From NCBI GenBank assembly GCA_036873135.1, contig JAPTYO010000010.1, forward strand, positions 11,198,634 to 11,262,633: a stretch of DNA of 64,000 nt, read 5' to 3'. Below the pieces are notes generated by a model. It was given only the letters and a program-made list of their open reading frames with translations, did no database searches and was not told the origin of the DNA. This document shows, piece by piece, positions 1-11,130 of this stretch (positions are counted from its first letter, which is position 1; each line of letters opens with the position of its first letter). The position numbers were made by a program, and so were the translations under genes. This DNA is from Clarkia xantiana subsp. parviflora. Its lineage: Eukaryota; Streptophyta; Magnoliopsida; Myrtales; Onagraceae.

Positions 1-88
1 AGCAATTGTTGAGGTCTCTAATATCTACACCGTCATATTGTCGTCTAAAAATGGAAGTTCTGATTATAACTAAGCAAATATAAATGAG

Positions 89-310
89 ATGTGTGCAAGG
101 TTTACACCAATGTTTAGCACTTTCGCTGCTCAGGTACTATTTTTTTTGATGTATTGTTTGACGGTAACTAATTTACTAAACTGTCGATGTTTTCAGTCTA
201 TTAATAGGCATTCTAAGCTACAACCAATACGTGCAAATGAAGTTGTTAGTTCCGTTAGTCAACCAGAATTGACATCTATGGAAATGAACAATTTAAATCG
301 GCATTCAAAG
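89..310 (+). other. Possible terminal exons of a gene at the left edge
   Basis: Two exon-like blocks lie in one open frame. The first ends at 133 with CAG before GTACTA, the second runs from 197 (after TTTTCAG) to 310 and ends AAG before GTATAA. The 63-nt gap between them has plant intron borders, and both blocks end in phase 0. The 38 codons of the second block are rich in Ser, Asn and Gln and match no family I recognise. The start at 89 is only the first ATG, so the gene may begin outside the window. Downstream the sequence runs straight into a foldback element. This could equally be chance. Confidence 0.25.
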
Positions 311-329
311 GTATAAAGTATACCTTTGG

Positions 330-870
330 TTAGTTATGTAGTGTTGGCTTATACTTTTGGTCCATGATGTTTGACAACTTTTGGGTTTTGGTCAATGATG
401 TTTTTTTTACCTAGTTTTGGTACCATATGTTTGCAAAAAAATTTCTAGTTTTGGTCTAACCGTTATATTCCGTCCATTTTTGACATGTTCAAGTCACGTG
501 ACACTCTAAACTTTAAATTTAGTCCCTCTAATACTTTCTTAACCTTTTTTTTGTTTCAATTTAGTCCCGAAGTTTCAAAATTGACCCCAATTGGATAATA
601 GGTCCAATTGAATTTTTGAAATTTCGAGACTAAATTGAACAAAAAAAAGGTTATGAAAGTATTAGAGGGTCTAAATTGAACAAATTTAAAAGTTTATGAT
701 GGATCACGTGACTTGTACATGTCAAAAAATGGACGGAATGTAACGGTCGGATCAAAACTTGAAAAATATGCAAACATATGATACCAAAACTAGAAAAAAA
801 AAACATCATGGACCAAAACCAAAAAATGGTCAAACATCATAGACTAAAAGACTAAAAGACCTGTTAACCC
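330..870. mobile_element. Foldback (long inverted repeat) element
   Basis: The left half (phrases such as TTTTGGTCCATGATGTTTGA) is repeated in reverse complement in the right half. The inner part is also palindromic: CTCTAATACTTTC near 530 pairs with GAAAGTATTAGAG near 656. The whole unit could fold into one hairpin, and it has no coding capacity. Its structure resembles the MULE-like palindromic elements elsewhere in this window, but I could not fix a target duplication, so the ends are approximate. Confidence 0.6.
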
Positions 871-1240
871 TATGGTTTATTGATATACAAGTTCCTAAAA
901 ACTGAATAAACAACTACTTATCTATCTGCTCCTAAACTTAAGTTGTGATAATTAACCCTACATCAGATTTATAAAGTGAATTTTAGAAATTACCGACCGG
1001 CGTGTAGTGTGATTGATGGAGACGGGTCAGTATCAACATTAACAGCAACGCACGTGAGCGAAGACGGCAGCCGCTCACGTGCGCCCATCCTCTACTGCCA
1101 CTCTGCCTCGCGTGCGGTGGGGACCAGACGCGTCCACTCCACGCTCCTAGTACTTACCGGTCTCTCGCCGTTTAATTCCTCCCACTTGACCGTTGACGTT
1201 CCGTTTCAGAGCTAACGCCGTCACGTCTCGTTACGTTCCT
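871..1240. promoter_or_regulatory. GC-richer island with an inverted pair of G-boxes
   Basis: This stretch is richer in GC than its surroundings. It carries GCACGTGAGC at 1050-1059 and the exact reverse complement GCTCACGTGC at 1073-1082, 13 nt apart. Each contains the CACGTG core bound by plant bZIP and bHLH factors. TTGAC W-box cores occur near 1187-1194. No coding region can be tied to it, so a promoter role is inference. Confidence 0.4.
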
Positions 1241-2300
1241 CACTTTTAAACGGAGGTGGGGTTGGGAATTCATGAAAATGTCCAAAATACCCTCCATTTA
1301 AAAAAAAATATATTCTGGGCCATAAACACAATCCTCCAACGTTCAATGAAATGAGTTTTTCAACTGAAATACTGAACCCATTGATTTATCTCTATGTAAC
1401 TAATTATACGTGATTGATCATTGAATTACATAATACCATGTTACATTTAATAATATTGGCGTTTAAAATTTAGAGTTCCAATCCCAAATTTATATTATTG
1501 TCACTTACCACAACTAATAATTTCATATGAAACTCTAAACAAAAAATATCACATTGTTAAATAATATTCTATAATTTTAATATATATATATATATATATA
1601 TTATTCATTGATTTAATTTAATTTAATTTTAATGAAATATATAATGCTATTTTGATAACAATGAATATATATTTAGTATCGTAATTAAATAAACATTATA
1701 ATTATTCTAATTTATAACTAATATGTTTTGGAAGAACATGTGAAGAAGTTTGTAGTGCATCTAATTAATTTATTTACATTAGAATGACTTTAGCACATTA
1801 ATTCAAACACAATTCGGTACAAAGCAAGTTAAATAACTATTACAACGTAATAAAATTTCGCGTATAATGCTGTTAATGATTAGTTACAAGAAAACTAAAT
1901 GTGCATTTTCAAACAACCACTATATTGTGCTCCACTATATGTCAATCGGTGCCACCCGATAATTAAACTTTCCAAATAAACTTATAAATCCAATAATAAT
2001 TAGAACAGTCAATAAAGTTTATAAATTGGTTAAATCAAATCAAATCAAACCAAACAAGTATATATAATTTTTTTTTCAAAGGTTAATATTGTTTAGAATT
2101 TTAATCACTCAAATGGTTGGATGGATCTCTTGGAAATGTTTTTTTTTTTTTTGCCACTCTGGAAAAGGATTGCTTTTATTAGAGCAATCTCTATTATATA
2201 TAGATGTGTGTTAGATTGATTAAAATCTCGACATCTCTATGTAATGGCAAATCAAAGTGTGTTAAATAAATATAATAAAGAGATGATGGGCACCGAATAC
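1241..2300. other. AT-rich intergenic DNA
   Basis: I see no gene here. The stretch is AT-rich with a short (TA)n tract around 1580-1602 and many A/T runs. A (T)n-GCCAC tract at 2139-2156 lies between two similar TCT(T)GGAAA stretches and may be another truncated L1 tail, but the flanks match poorly. Confidence 0.5.
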
Positions 2301-3359
2301 ATGTAGGGGCAAATTAGGGAAAGTGGAGGGAAAAAAATGGGGTATGGGCGTGATGAAGAAAGCTTGTCTTGGACGTGAGAGCACGTGCAGAGTAGGAGAG
2401 AGTGGAGGAGAGTAGACGGTGCGTCCATCTCATTCTCGTGACGGTGTCACGTGGAAGAGTTGGCGGGACCTATCATTGTTCCCCCTTTTACTTTCCTTAT
2501 TATTATTTTATTTACAATATTCAAATACATAATAATAAATCAAGAATAATAAAAAGGAAAGCAAGCAATCATCCAACCAAAATATCACTGACTTGGGTGA
2601 TTTAATTTAATGGTTAGTTTTATTTATTCATATATAATTTGATTTTAATGTTATGAATTCGAATTCTCTATTCTAATTGATTAAAATTTTTTTTTTGGCA
2701 AACAAGAAATTATTGAACTAACAGATTGATCTCTAAACTATGTTAGGCTATTAGGTTATTGATAGTGTTACGTTAATAAAGTCAGCATATGTATAATAAG
2801 TTTAACGTCACGATTATTAATTGTTTTTTTTATTTATAAAAGTAACCAAAATAATAATAAAATTATTAAAATAAAGGAAGGCTGTTTTGTGGGTGCATGT
2901 GCTCCCTCTCATTTGTTGAAGTGACCTGTCGTTTATGGGTCGTGACAACCCAATTTGGACACGACAAACTTCAGTCCAAAGAAGCAAAACTTTGATACAA
3001 AAAATTCAAGACTTTTATTATTTATTATTACATCACGTTGTTAATTTGGTAAAATTATTATTTTTCGTAACTAAGCTAGACTTCATGCAATTTGTAATAA
3101 TAAAAAGGTCAATACGTTCACGTGGCCCGTGGGGGTAGAGATAAGATGTCAGTGATTGGTTTCGCAATCCATACATAAAATTTTAGACTATTGTTCGGTT
3201 TATTTAATTATTATTTTTTCATTTCATTTAGACGATTTAATATCTACCTCATTTATATATCCTCGAATTTAGGGTGATACTTGAAAAAACCTAAATTGGA
3301 AACAATGCACTAGGCCATTTATCACCAATGTCATCAGTTAGTTGTTAGTCAGTTATTTT
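2301..3359. other. Intergenic DNA with two CACGTG G-boxes
   Basis: No gene is recognised. Perfect G-boxes (CACGTG) lie at 2382-2387 and 2448-2453 inside a G-rich stretch (2300-2470) that looks like promoter sequence. The rest is AT-rich. The right end is the insertion point of the Copia element that starts at 3360. Confidence 0.35.
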
Positions 3360-4112
3360 TGTTGGAAATATTGAGGGTAGATATGCAAATTTATAAAGTC
3401 CATGGACCAAAATGCAACTAATCAAATCTCGGTTACTTACAAGTAATTCCTCCAATTAACATGAAAGATATAGGGAACACCGAAATTGTACGTATACTTC
3501 GACACGAAAACGAATACGTATTTTTATACTGAGGCCCGTGCTAATCACAGTCTCCTTAAGGCAATTTCGCCCCTCCCCACCCTCGGGTTATGCAAAGGGG
3601 TTTATACAAGGGGCGATCACCTCCCAGGATTCAACAGTGTCATCGAATCGTGTTATGCATGCAACACGCTCGACCGAACCGAACCCAATACCTGAACTCA
3701 AACAAAGAACAGAAATGCCGACGACAACGGCTAAAAACAACTAGAAAGGTTGAACACGACATAAGTCGAAATCAACCTAAGAAGAACTCTGCAATTCGTC
3801 AACACGAAGAACAGAGGAGGAGAAAAATAACTTGGATTCCAAAAATATGGATTCCGAAAATATTGGATACTCAACCAAAAGGAAGAGATCTCATTTTCTT
3901 TCACCAAAAAAGTAAAGAGGAAGACTCCATTATATAGGAGAAGAGAAGGGAGGAGGAGAGCTCACCTATTCGATGTGGTACAAAAAGTTCACAAATTCCA
4001 TTCACTAAATAATGGGCTTAAGTGAGATTGGGCTTGAGTAAAAACAATTTAGCCCAAAATCCAACTCAAATAAAATTAGTTAAAATGGCCTATTTTTTTT
4101 TTTTCTCTAACA
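3360..4112 (-). repeat. 3' LTR of the Copia element
   Basis: This 753-bp LTR lies at the downstream end of the minus-strand element. It contains a TATA-like TATATAATGG (minus strand, around 3931-3940), which predicts a transcript start near 3905. Open frames inside it (for example 3486-3695 and 3590-3937) are duplicated unchanged in the other LTR and are not genes. Confidence 0.9.
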
Positions 4113-5726
4113 ATCCCCCACATGAATGGAATTTTTGAAACTTAGACACGAAATTTGAGTTCAACGGTCAATACCTGCAAAGGATAGGTAGGGGTAACCC
4201 CTTTGAACCTATCCCTTGTGAGATCATGCCTTCTCTACTGACTGGTCGGTAGACGCGATGTCCTTGAACCGACTGTCGTTGGTGTAGATGACGACATAAC
4301 CCACACAGGTACCTTCCTAGTATGGTTCGGTTCACGCCCTGTGATCCCTAGGCCCTGGATCACTAGCCTGGTTCTGCAAGCGTTTCTAAGAATTGCGCCC
4401 TCAACAATCCCTTTCGAAGCGGCCCCACTTCTCACTCGCATAGGTGATTCTATGTCTCAAGAGCATCTTCACGACTCTGAGTTCTCCTTACGAATCATTA
4501 AAAGCTTTGCGTAAAAAATGATTTCAATTAAGTAATTTCTAATTACTGTGCTCGGTTTAACCGATTATTGAAGATCAATACCGGCAAAAGCTTAACCTCA
4601 TCTCCATCACTGTTTGCATCATGGGAATAGGCTCGGGGTTTGACCCCCCACAGTGACAACACTCACTCTTGTGATTAGGTTGTCCCATTGAACCAAGTTC
4701 TTGGGATCTCCAGTCATCATGGTTGGGTTTTCCTTCTCAAGAGCGTTTCCTACACGGGCTTTAGCCCCATTCCCTTCGATGCTTGGCCAAATAACTCTCT
4801 GTTTAACCCTTTCGGGTAGCGGATCCGCTATTTATCTGCCGACTTTACGATATCGGGCACAATAAATATATTTGAGAGCAACTGTCTAATGGAATTATGA
4901 CGTATATGTCTAAACATTCCATTATGTAGGTTATACTGTGTTATACAGATTGATCGTCGCAACGTTGCATCAATGTTCTCAAACCAACAAAGTCCTCAGA
5001 CTATCATTTCCTGCAGGAATAATTTTTGTCAATCTAACAACTAAATTAAGGTTGATTCTTATGTGGACAATAGGTTCGCAGAGTGTCCCATTTCCCAACC
5101 TTTAACAAAGGTTTTCAGGCCAAATAGGGGGTGCACCACTTATATCCGCGTTAACCTTGTCTTTTAAACAAAATCTTCAACCTTTCATTAGATTGGATTT
5201 TATTTGGATTAAACCAAAAAACAAACTCATCAATCTTTGCACTAACACAGGTTTTGGCCAATTAGTAAAATCCTCGAGAAAATGGCATAGCCATTCTGCA
5301 TCTTCGGCACATTTTTCCAGTACAATAACTCAGACTTGATCGTCGATCTGGCTATGACTGTTTGTTTTTTTAGGATTTTCTACGACACTGTTGCACCTCG
5401 TAAGGTGAATACGTAACCACTTATGCTCAATGTGGTAGTGTCTAATCGGATATCCATTTTGCATCACTATAACATTCTATCACATAAGGATATCTCTTTG
5501 TCTAGACCATGATTACGAATAAGTCTCAGATATCTAAGTACCCTGATTACCTCGTTCTAGTGGTCAACACTGGGGTTACTCGTATATCGACTCAATACAC
5601 TTACAACGTGAGCGATATCTGGTCTAGTGCATGACATTAAGTACATGACACTTCAAATAATTTGAGCGTACTCAATTTGGGTAAAACATTCTCCCTTGTT
5701 CTTTGAAAAATACTTACTCAAATCTA

Positions 5727-6395
5727 TTAGAGTAGTGACCTCGTTCTTGTCATCTTTGTTGAATTTATCCAAAATCTTGTCAATATATGAGTTTGACTTA
5801 AAATGAGACTTTCCGATGATCTACTGAGTTTTAATCCAAAGATCACATCGGCAAGATTCATGTCTTTCATGTCAATACTCAAATTCAACATAGGTCCAGT
5901 GGACTGGACCACCTCATCGTTATTTCCAACGATTAGTATGTCATCAACGTAAAACGTTTTTCATACTTATTTATTTTGAAATATTTCTCCAATAAAACGC
6001 TGTCAAATTTATAAAGCCATTATCTAGGCATCTGCCTAAGACTATACATAGATTTGACAAGCTTACAGACTTTCTTTTCCTGCTCTCGCGCAGAGAAACC
6101 CTCAGGTTGTTCCATGTAGATTTCTTCCTCTAAACCTCCATGTAAGAAAGCTGTTTTTCACATCCATTCGTTGTATTTCTAGAATTTGCAAGGCTGCAAT
6201 CGCAAGCACCATCCTTATGAATGTGATTCTAGTTACTGGAGAATATGTATCAAAATAATTCCACCATTCCTTTTGTCTATAATCTTTTATGACAAGTCGG
6301 GCTTTGTAATTATCAATTGATCCATCTTCGTTCATTTTACGTTTGAATATCCACTTGTAGCCTAACGGTTTGTCTTCAGGCGGAAGATCCACCAA
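5727..6395 (-). pseudogene. Copia reverse transcriptase remnants
   Basis: Broken frames match the Copia reverse transcriptase. 6395-6102 contains GYKWIFKRK, a YKARLV-type motif and MDVKNSFL. Around 5955-5727 the catalytic YVDD motif is kept (near 5941-5955) and is followed by a MKDMNLADVIFGLKLSRSSE stretch. Between these the frame is lost. No full-length product can be made, although the LTRs are fresh, so this decay predates the last transposition. Confidence 0.85.
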
Positions 6396-8941
6396 CTACC
6401 AAGTGGTGTTCTGCAAGATGGATTCAATATCACTGTTGATTGCCTATTTTCATAGAGGTCTCTCAGAAGAGTTTACATCTTCGTGGTAAGTCTAAGGTTC
6501 GGCTTCAAGCATATAGGTCAAAAAACTGGACCATAGGATTTTCAATCCTCGCCCTTTTACTCATCATGGGCTCGACCTCAACATGCCCTCCATGTTCTCG
6601 GTCTTGACTATTTTTCCTCTATAGTCTCATATGCTTGCCTCTCCTCTAGACTTAGCCAAAATACATTTTCCAAAGAAATATGCATTTATTGATTACATTA
6701 ACGTATCTTTGTGTTTATTTGACACTTTCGACTCAAATCGATACACGTTACTATTCTGAGCAAACCCTATGAAAATGCAATCAACGGTTTAGGGAATGTA
6801 TGCGTTTTTTTCCGTAGAGGTATCATAATTTTTAGCAAGACACCCCCCACATTCGAAGGCACAAATCAAACATAGTTTTATCTTCCTTCTTATGGGGTAC
6901 CTTATTTAAAAGGTAATTGCTAGTTAAAATAGCTACCCCGTCATAACCCTAAAACAAACATGGTCTCAACCATACTATTTTAATTTCTACCAGAAAAATG
7001 TAATGTGTTAACACACGAGTTGGACATGAAGTTATTACTAATTCTCAACCACATCATCATTGATCATCGGATCATCCTTTTATCGTTGTAGATCCTCAGA
7101 CCATTAACACATCAACATTTTTTTTTTTCCAGACCGTTGCGTTTCTAAAAATGGTATAACCCTCCGACCAATAAACGACATCGGCCCGTTGCACCGCAAG
7201 TGCCAAAACTACCTTTTTTTTTTTTTTTTTTTTTTTTAAGGAAAGAATGTGGTTGGATTCGATCATTTTTACCTAATGACAATCCATTCACCCACTAAGA
7301 AAAAAAAAAACCTTAACCGTCGCCCGGTGGTATAGAAACCGCGACCCAACTAAATCGGGGTTTTATGCGGTGCAATGACTTCACAAATTAAATCGTGTTT
7401 AAGTCAACATTCTCTAAACAGAGAATAATTGTTGTCGCATTTCTCATTGCGAAAACAATTAATTATTCAGTTGAAACTCAAGTTTTTATGTAAACCATGA
7501 ATTTGTTATTGTTTCATAATTCCCTTCATCAAGTATACATAGCAATATTTCATACTGTCATCTACGAACGTAATGAAGTACTTATTTTCCGCCTCGCGTT
7601 TGGACATATATTAAGTCACAAACTTCGCTATGTATTTAGACCAAGAAGTTCGGTAATCCTTTCGGCCGAATAAGTTTCGTTTCAACGCAAACTTCACATT
7701 TAAGTTCTTGATCTATTTTGATTTAGGAATATGAACCATGTTAGATAACCTCCACAAGGTATCGTAATTAACATGTTCTAAATTATTGTGCCACAAATTC
7801 AGCACAATAAGGAACATTCTTATTTCACGTTCACTTTAGGCACTACGGCCAATGCAAAACCAATTTTATTCATGTTTACTTTAGGCACTACGGCCATTAC
7901 ACTTAAATGAAAATAATTCCATCTTATGACTTCAACTTCTGAAGTAAGTCTCGGCGACTTTCCGGCAACATAGACGGTATCCTAGACGAGTGTCCAACCC
8001 CGCGCCGGCATCTGCGATATCATAACTTGCAGAATAATCGTATTTATAGACAACATCAAGAAGATTGTAGTCTTTCTCAATTTAAGAGTTGTTTGCCAAG
8101 TGATAGCTACATTCTCATTGAGTAGCTTTCAAACATTGGACTTATGACCAACCCCCTTAGATTTATTAGAAGTCCGAGTATTTGGTACCCGACCCCACAA
8201 TAGTAATTAATCCGGAACCTCAAATTCGGATTACTGAAATTCAAATACCGATTTGAATACCTGATTTCAGTAATTAAGTTTCATCACTTCAATTACAAAA
8301 ATCAATTTTTTTTTTCTTCCTTATGTTGGACAGAAAATAAACCTGGACACGGTTAAATTCGGTTTTAACAAAACCAGACTCACACGGAGCTAACCTTCTG
8401 AGTAAACACTCATGTACATTTATCGCGGCATACATACGTGCCAAGATTTAGGTGTGTACAATCGATTCGTTGATTCACACGTACATTTATATCAAATGTA
8501 ATACTCAGTGTTTAGACAAGGAAATAAAATTCCATAACAGTTGTCATACACACTCAATCAGTTTTAACCGATTTCTTAATCCAATTTTCAACAATGGATT
8601 CAACGACCCCATAAGCCTCAACGGCTAAGGTGGGTCAAGTGACCAAAGCCTCCTTATCAAACAGACTCAATAACATTGACCATCTTGATTGGTCATAATA
8701 GTCTCAACGACTTAGCGACCTCAACGGTCCTAATAGTCTAAACGGCTTTTGACGACTTTACCAGTCTCGACGACCTAAATGGCCTTAGCGATTTTATCAG
8801 TCGCATGTGCTCTCGAGCATGTTCACATTTTCAACATCATTGTTCGACAATATTTGTGAACTTTTAGAGAATAAATAATTTTCTCCAAAAAATTGAATCT
8901 CAAAATTCAATTAATCATTCTCTCATAAAACCAACAAATAA

Positions 8942-8954
8942 AAATTGCCTTAAG
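8942..8954 (-). promoter_or_regulatory. Putative self-priming primer-binding site
   Basis: In element orientation the LTR ends CCAACA and, after two nucleotides (AT), is followed by CTTAAGGCAATTT. This is not complementary to the 3' end of initiator tRNA (no TGGTATCAGAGC). It is perfectly complementary over 13 nt to AAATTGCCTTAAG inside the element's own LTR (9152-9164, and 3555-3567 in the other copy). Its position, two nucleotides from the LTR, is where a primer site should be. Self-priming is known in the Tf1/sushi group of Ty3/gypsy elements; here it is inference. Confidence 0.5.
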
Positions 8955-8956
8955 AT

Positions 8957-9710
8957 TGTTGGAAATATTGAGGGTAGATATGCAAATTTATAAAGTCCAT
9001 GGACCAAAATGCAACTAATCAAATCTCGGTTACTTACAAGTAATTCCTCCAATTAACATGAAAGATATAGGGAACACCGAAATTGTACGTATACTTCGAC
9101 ACGAAAACGAATACGTATTTTTATACTGAGGCCCGTGCTAATCACAGTCTCCTTAAGGCAATTTCGCCCCTCCCCACCCTCGGGTTATGCAAAGGGGTTT
9201 ATACAAGGGGCGATCACCTCCCAGGATTCAACAGTGTCATCGAATCGTGTTATGCATGCAACACGCTCGACCGAACCGAACCCAATACCTGAACTCAAAC
9301 AAAGAACAGAAATGCCGACGACAACGGCTAAAAACAACTAGAAAGGTTGAACACGACATAAGTCGAAATCAACCTAAGAAGAACTCTGCAATTCGTCAAC
9401 ACGAAGAACAGAGGAGGAGAAAAATAACTTGGATTCCAAAAATATGGATTCCGAAAATATTGGATACTCAACCAAAAGGAAGAGATCTCATTTTCTTTCA
9501 CCAAAAAAGTAAAGAGGAAGACTCCATTATATAGGAGAAGAGAAGGGAGGAGGAGAGCTCACCTATTCGATGTGGTACAAAAAGTTCACAAATTCCATTC
9601 ACTAAATAATGGGCTTAAGTGAGATTGGGCTTGAGTAAAAACAATTTAGCCCAAAATCCAACTCAAATAAAATTAGTTAAAATGGCCTATTTTTTTTTTT
9701 TTCTCTAACA
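8957..9710 (-). repeat. 5' LTR of the Copia element
   Basis: This 754-bp copy matches 3360-4112 throughout, apart from one extra T in the poly(T) tract near the end. Such identity implies a very recent insertion. It carries CTTAAGGCAATTT at 9152-9164 (plus strand), which pairs with the putative primer site just inside the element. Confidence 0.9.
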
Positions 9711-10237
9711 ATTTTTTTAAAAATTAAATATAACAAAGCTTCCACAAATTCTAAAAAAATTAAGTCGAAGATGTTTTAAAGCACTCATCAATACAATACG
9801 GTATTTTTAAGATACTTCAAACCAACCTTGCATAATGTGATGTTACTTGGATAACGATATTTTATTTATAATTTAATTTATTCAGCAAGTAATAACGTAC
9901 GTCGTATTTTGATTTTGAAGAGCTATCACCTCACGTGCCTTCTATGGCTGGTTCGGACATATGAATCGTGGCCCACCTCGAAACCTGACACGTGTCCTAT
10001 GGTATGCTATTGTGTTGTCCCTCTTCCTCATCTAATATGGCTTTCATATCGTCTTTCTGGGACAAGCACTTGCCTTTCCATATCCTTTAGGACCACCACC
10101 ATCGAATACCCTTTTTTCTTTCTTCATTCATATACAATGTATATCAACCAATCCAACAACATATTACTATTTACCCATACCCAATTTATACATTTCGAAT
10201 TACCATCGATCAATCACCGACAAACATCGATCGACAA

Positions 10238-10390
10238 TGGCGATCTAGTAGTTAGGCTCATTTACTCCTTATATGTGGTTTATATTCCACACTCTTTGGA
10301 AAGTCACTTCATGATAACTCGTGTTTAAAATATCAGGTCTTTTTTAGCTCACATACCGTATCATGCATAAGAGAATGTGAATAGAACTGA
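10238..10390 (+). repeat. Degenerate SINE copy
   Basis: The stretch aligns by eye with the SINE at 14400-14562. It has a GATCTAGTAGTTAGGCTC A-box-like start and the shared TTTAAAATATCAGGTC block at about 10325. It ends with a CTCACATACCG... GAGAATGTGA tail, matching CCCATACACCG... GCGTGAGAGTG in the other copy. The B box is decayed. An open frame covering 9909-10328 runs through it and is not a gene. Confidence 0.55.
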
Positions 10391-11130
10391 ACTTAACATA
10401 CCAACCTCTTGACTATGTTGATGAAGTCAGTGCATACGTCGGGATATTCACCAAGTATGATTAGAAATAACATTGACCGTTAGCAGAAGAATCCAAATTA
10501 ATGTCCCTTGAACCGACAATATGACCGGTTCCCAATTCGAATATGTTAAACTCAGTTCGACCGTTTTAAGCAAAAAAAAAAAAAAAAGAAAAAAAGAAAA
10601 GAAAGCCCAATCTTCATTTCTAAATCTTCAAACCCAGCCCATATTCAGATTTATTATCATTATATTTGGGTCGTCGAACGGGTACCAATTTATCTAATCC
10701 AATCTGTTTTTTTTTTACTTATTGATCTGTTCCATGCACATTTCGGTATTTTACAAAAACCGGACAGCTAATGTGTCTGGTTCACTATTCGACCTGGTCT
10801 AACAGCCGGTCCGTTTTTTAAACATTGAGCAAAAGATTACGTAACAAGATTATCACATTTACGTAACAAGATAACCTATTATCGCCACTACTAACCTAAC
10901 TCTTTTCTTGTAAGAAAAATTATTTACCAGCAATCGGACAAGATGAGAGTATTGCTAATAGGCCATTTTTTGTAGGGAAATGGGCTATACTACGTATAGC
11001 CCAAGTAACTATTTTGTCACATTAATTAATCTACATAATTGGCCAAAATAATAATAATAATAATCTACATAAATTTAACAGAAGCATGTAAACATTACAC
11101 ATTTACAATTACCTGCCAAAAATATAAAAA
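10391..11130. other. Intergenic DNA downstream of the RING-PHD gene
   Basis: No gene is seen. The stretch is AT-rich with a poly(A) tract at about 10570-10600, and presumably includes the 3' UTR of the minus-strand gene that ends at 11131. Confidence 0.5.

Larger units (their letters stand above)
4113..8956 (-). other. Degenerate internal domain of the Copia element
   Basis: Outside the reverse-transcriptase remnants this 4.8 kb has no open frame of note. It includes poly(T)/poly(A) runs near 7213-7240, a short direct repeat (ACTTTAGGCACTACGGCCA near 7842 and 7881) and loosely repeated CTCAACGG-type phrases at about 8610-8790. I cannot identify gag. Confidence 0.6.
3360..9710 (-). mobile_element. 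Copia-type LTR retrotransposon, non-autonomous, recent insertion
   Basis: A 6.35-kb element on the minus strand has LTRs of 753 and 754 bp and is flanked by the 5-bp duplication ATTTT (3355-3359 and 9711-9715). The LTRs start TGTTAG and end CCAACA in element orientation. The only difference I noted between them is one T in a poly(T) run. A purine tract (GTGGGGGAT) adjoins the 3' LTR. The interior holds only broken pol remnants; no intact gag, protease or integrase frame is visible. The sequence after the 5' LTR is not the usual tRNA-iMet site (see the separate entry at 8942-8954). The element probably moved using proteins from a related copy. Confidence 0.9.

Noticed and set aside
3486..3937. 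Overlapping open frames repeated identically at 9083-9534
   Set aside because: They lie in the two LTRs of one Copia element; the duplication is the LTR pair, not a gene family.
9909..10328. A 139-codon open frame on the plus strand
   Set aside because: It has no family features, biased hydrophobic composition from T-rich DNA, and it runs through a decayed SINE.
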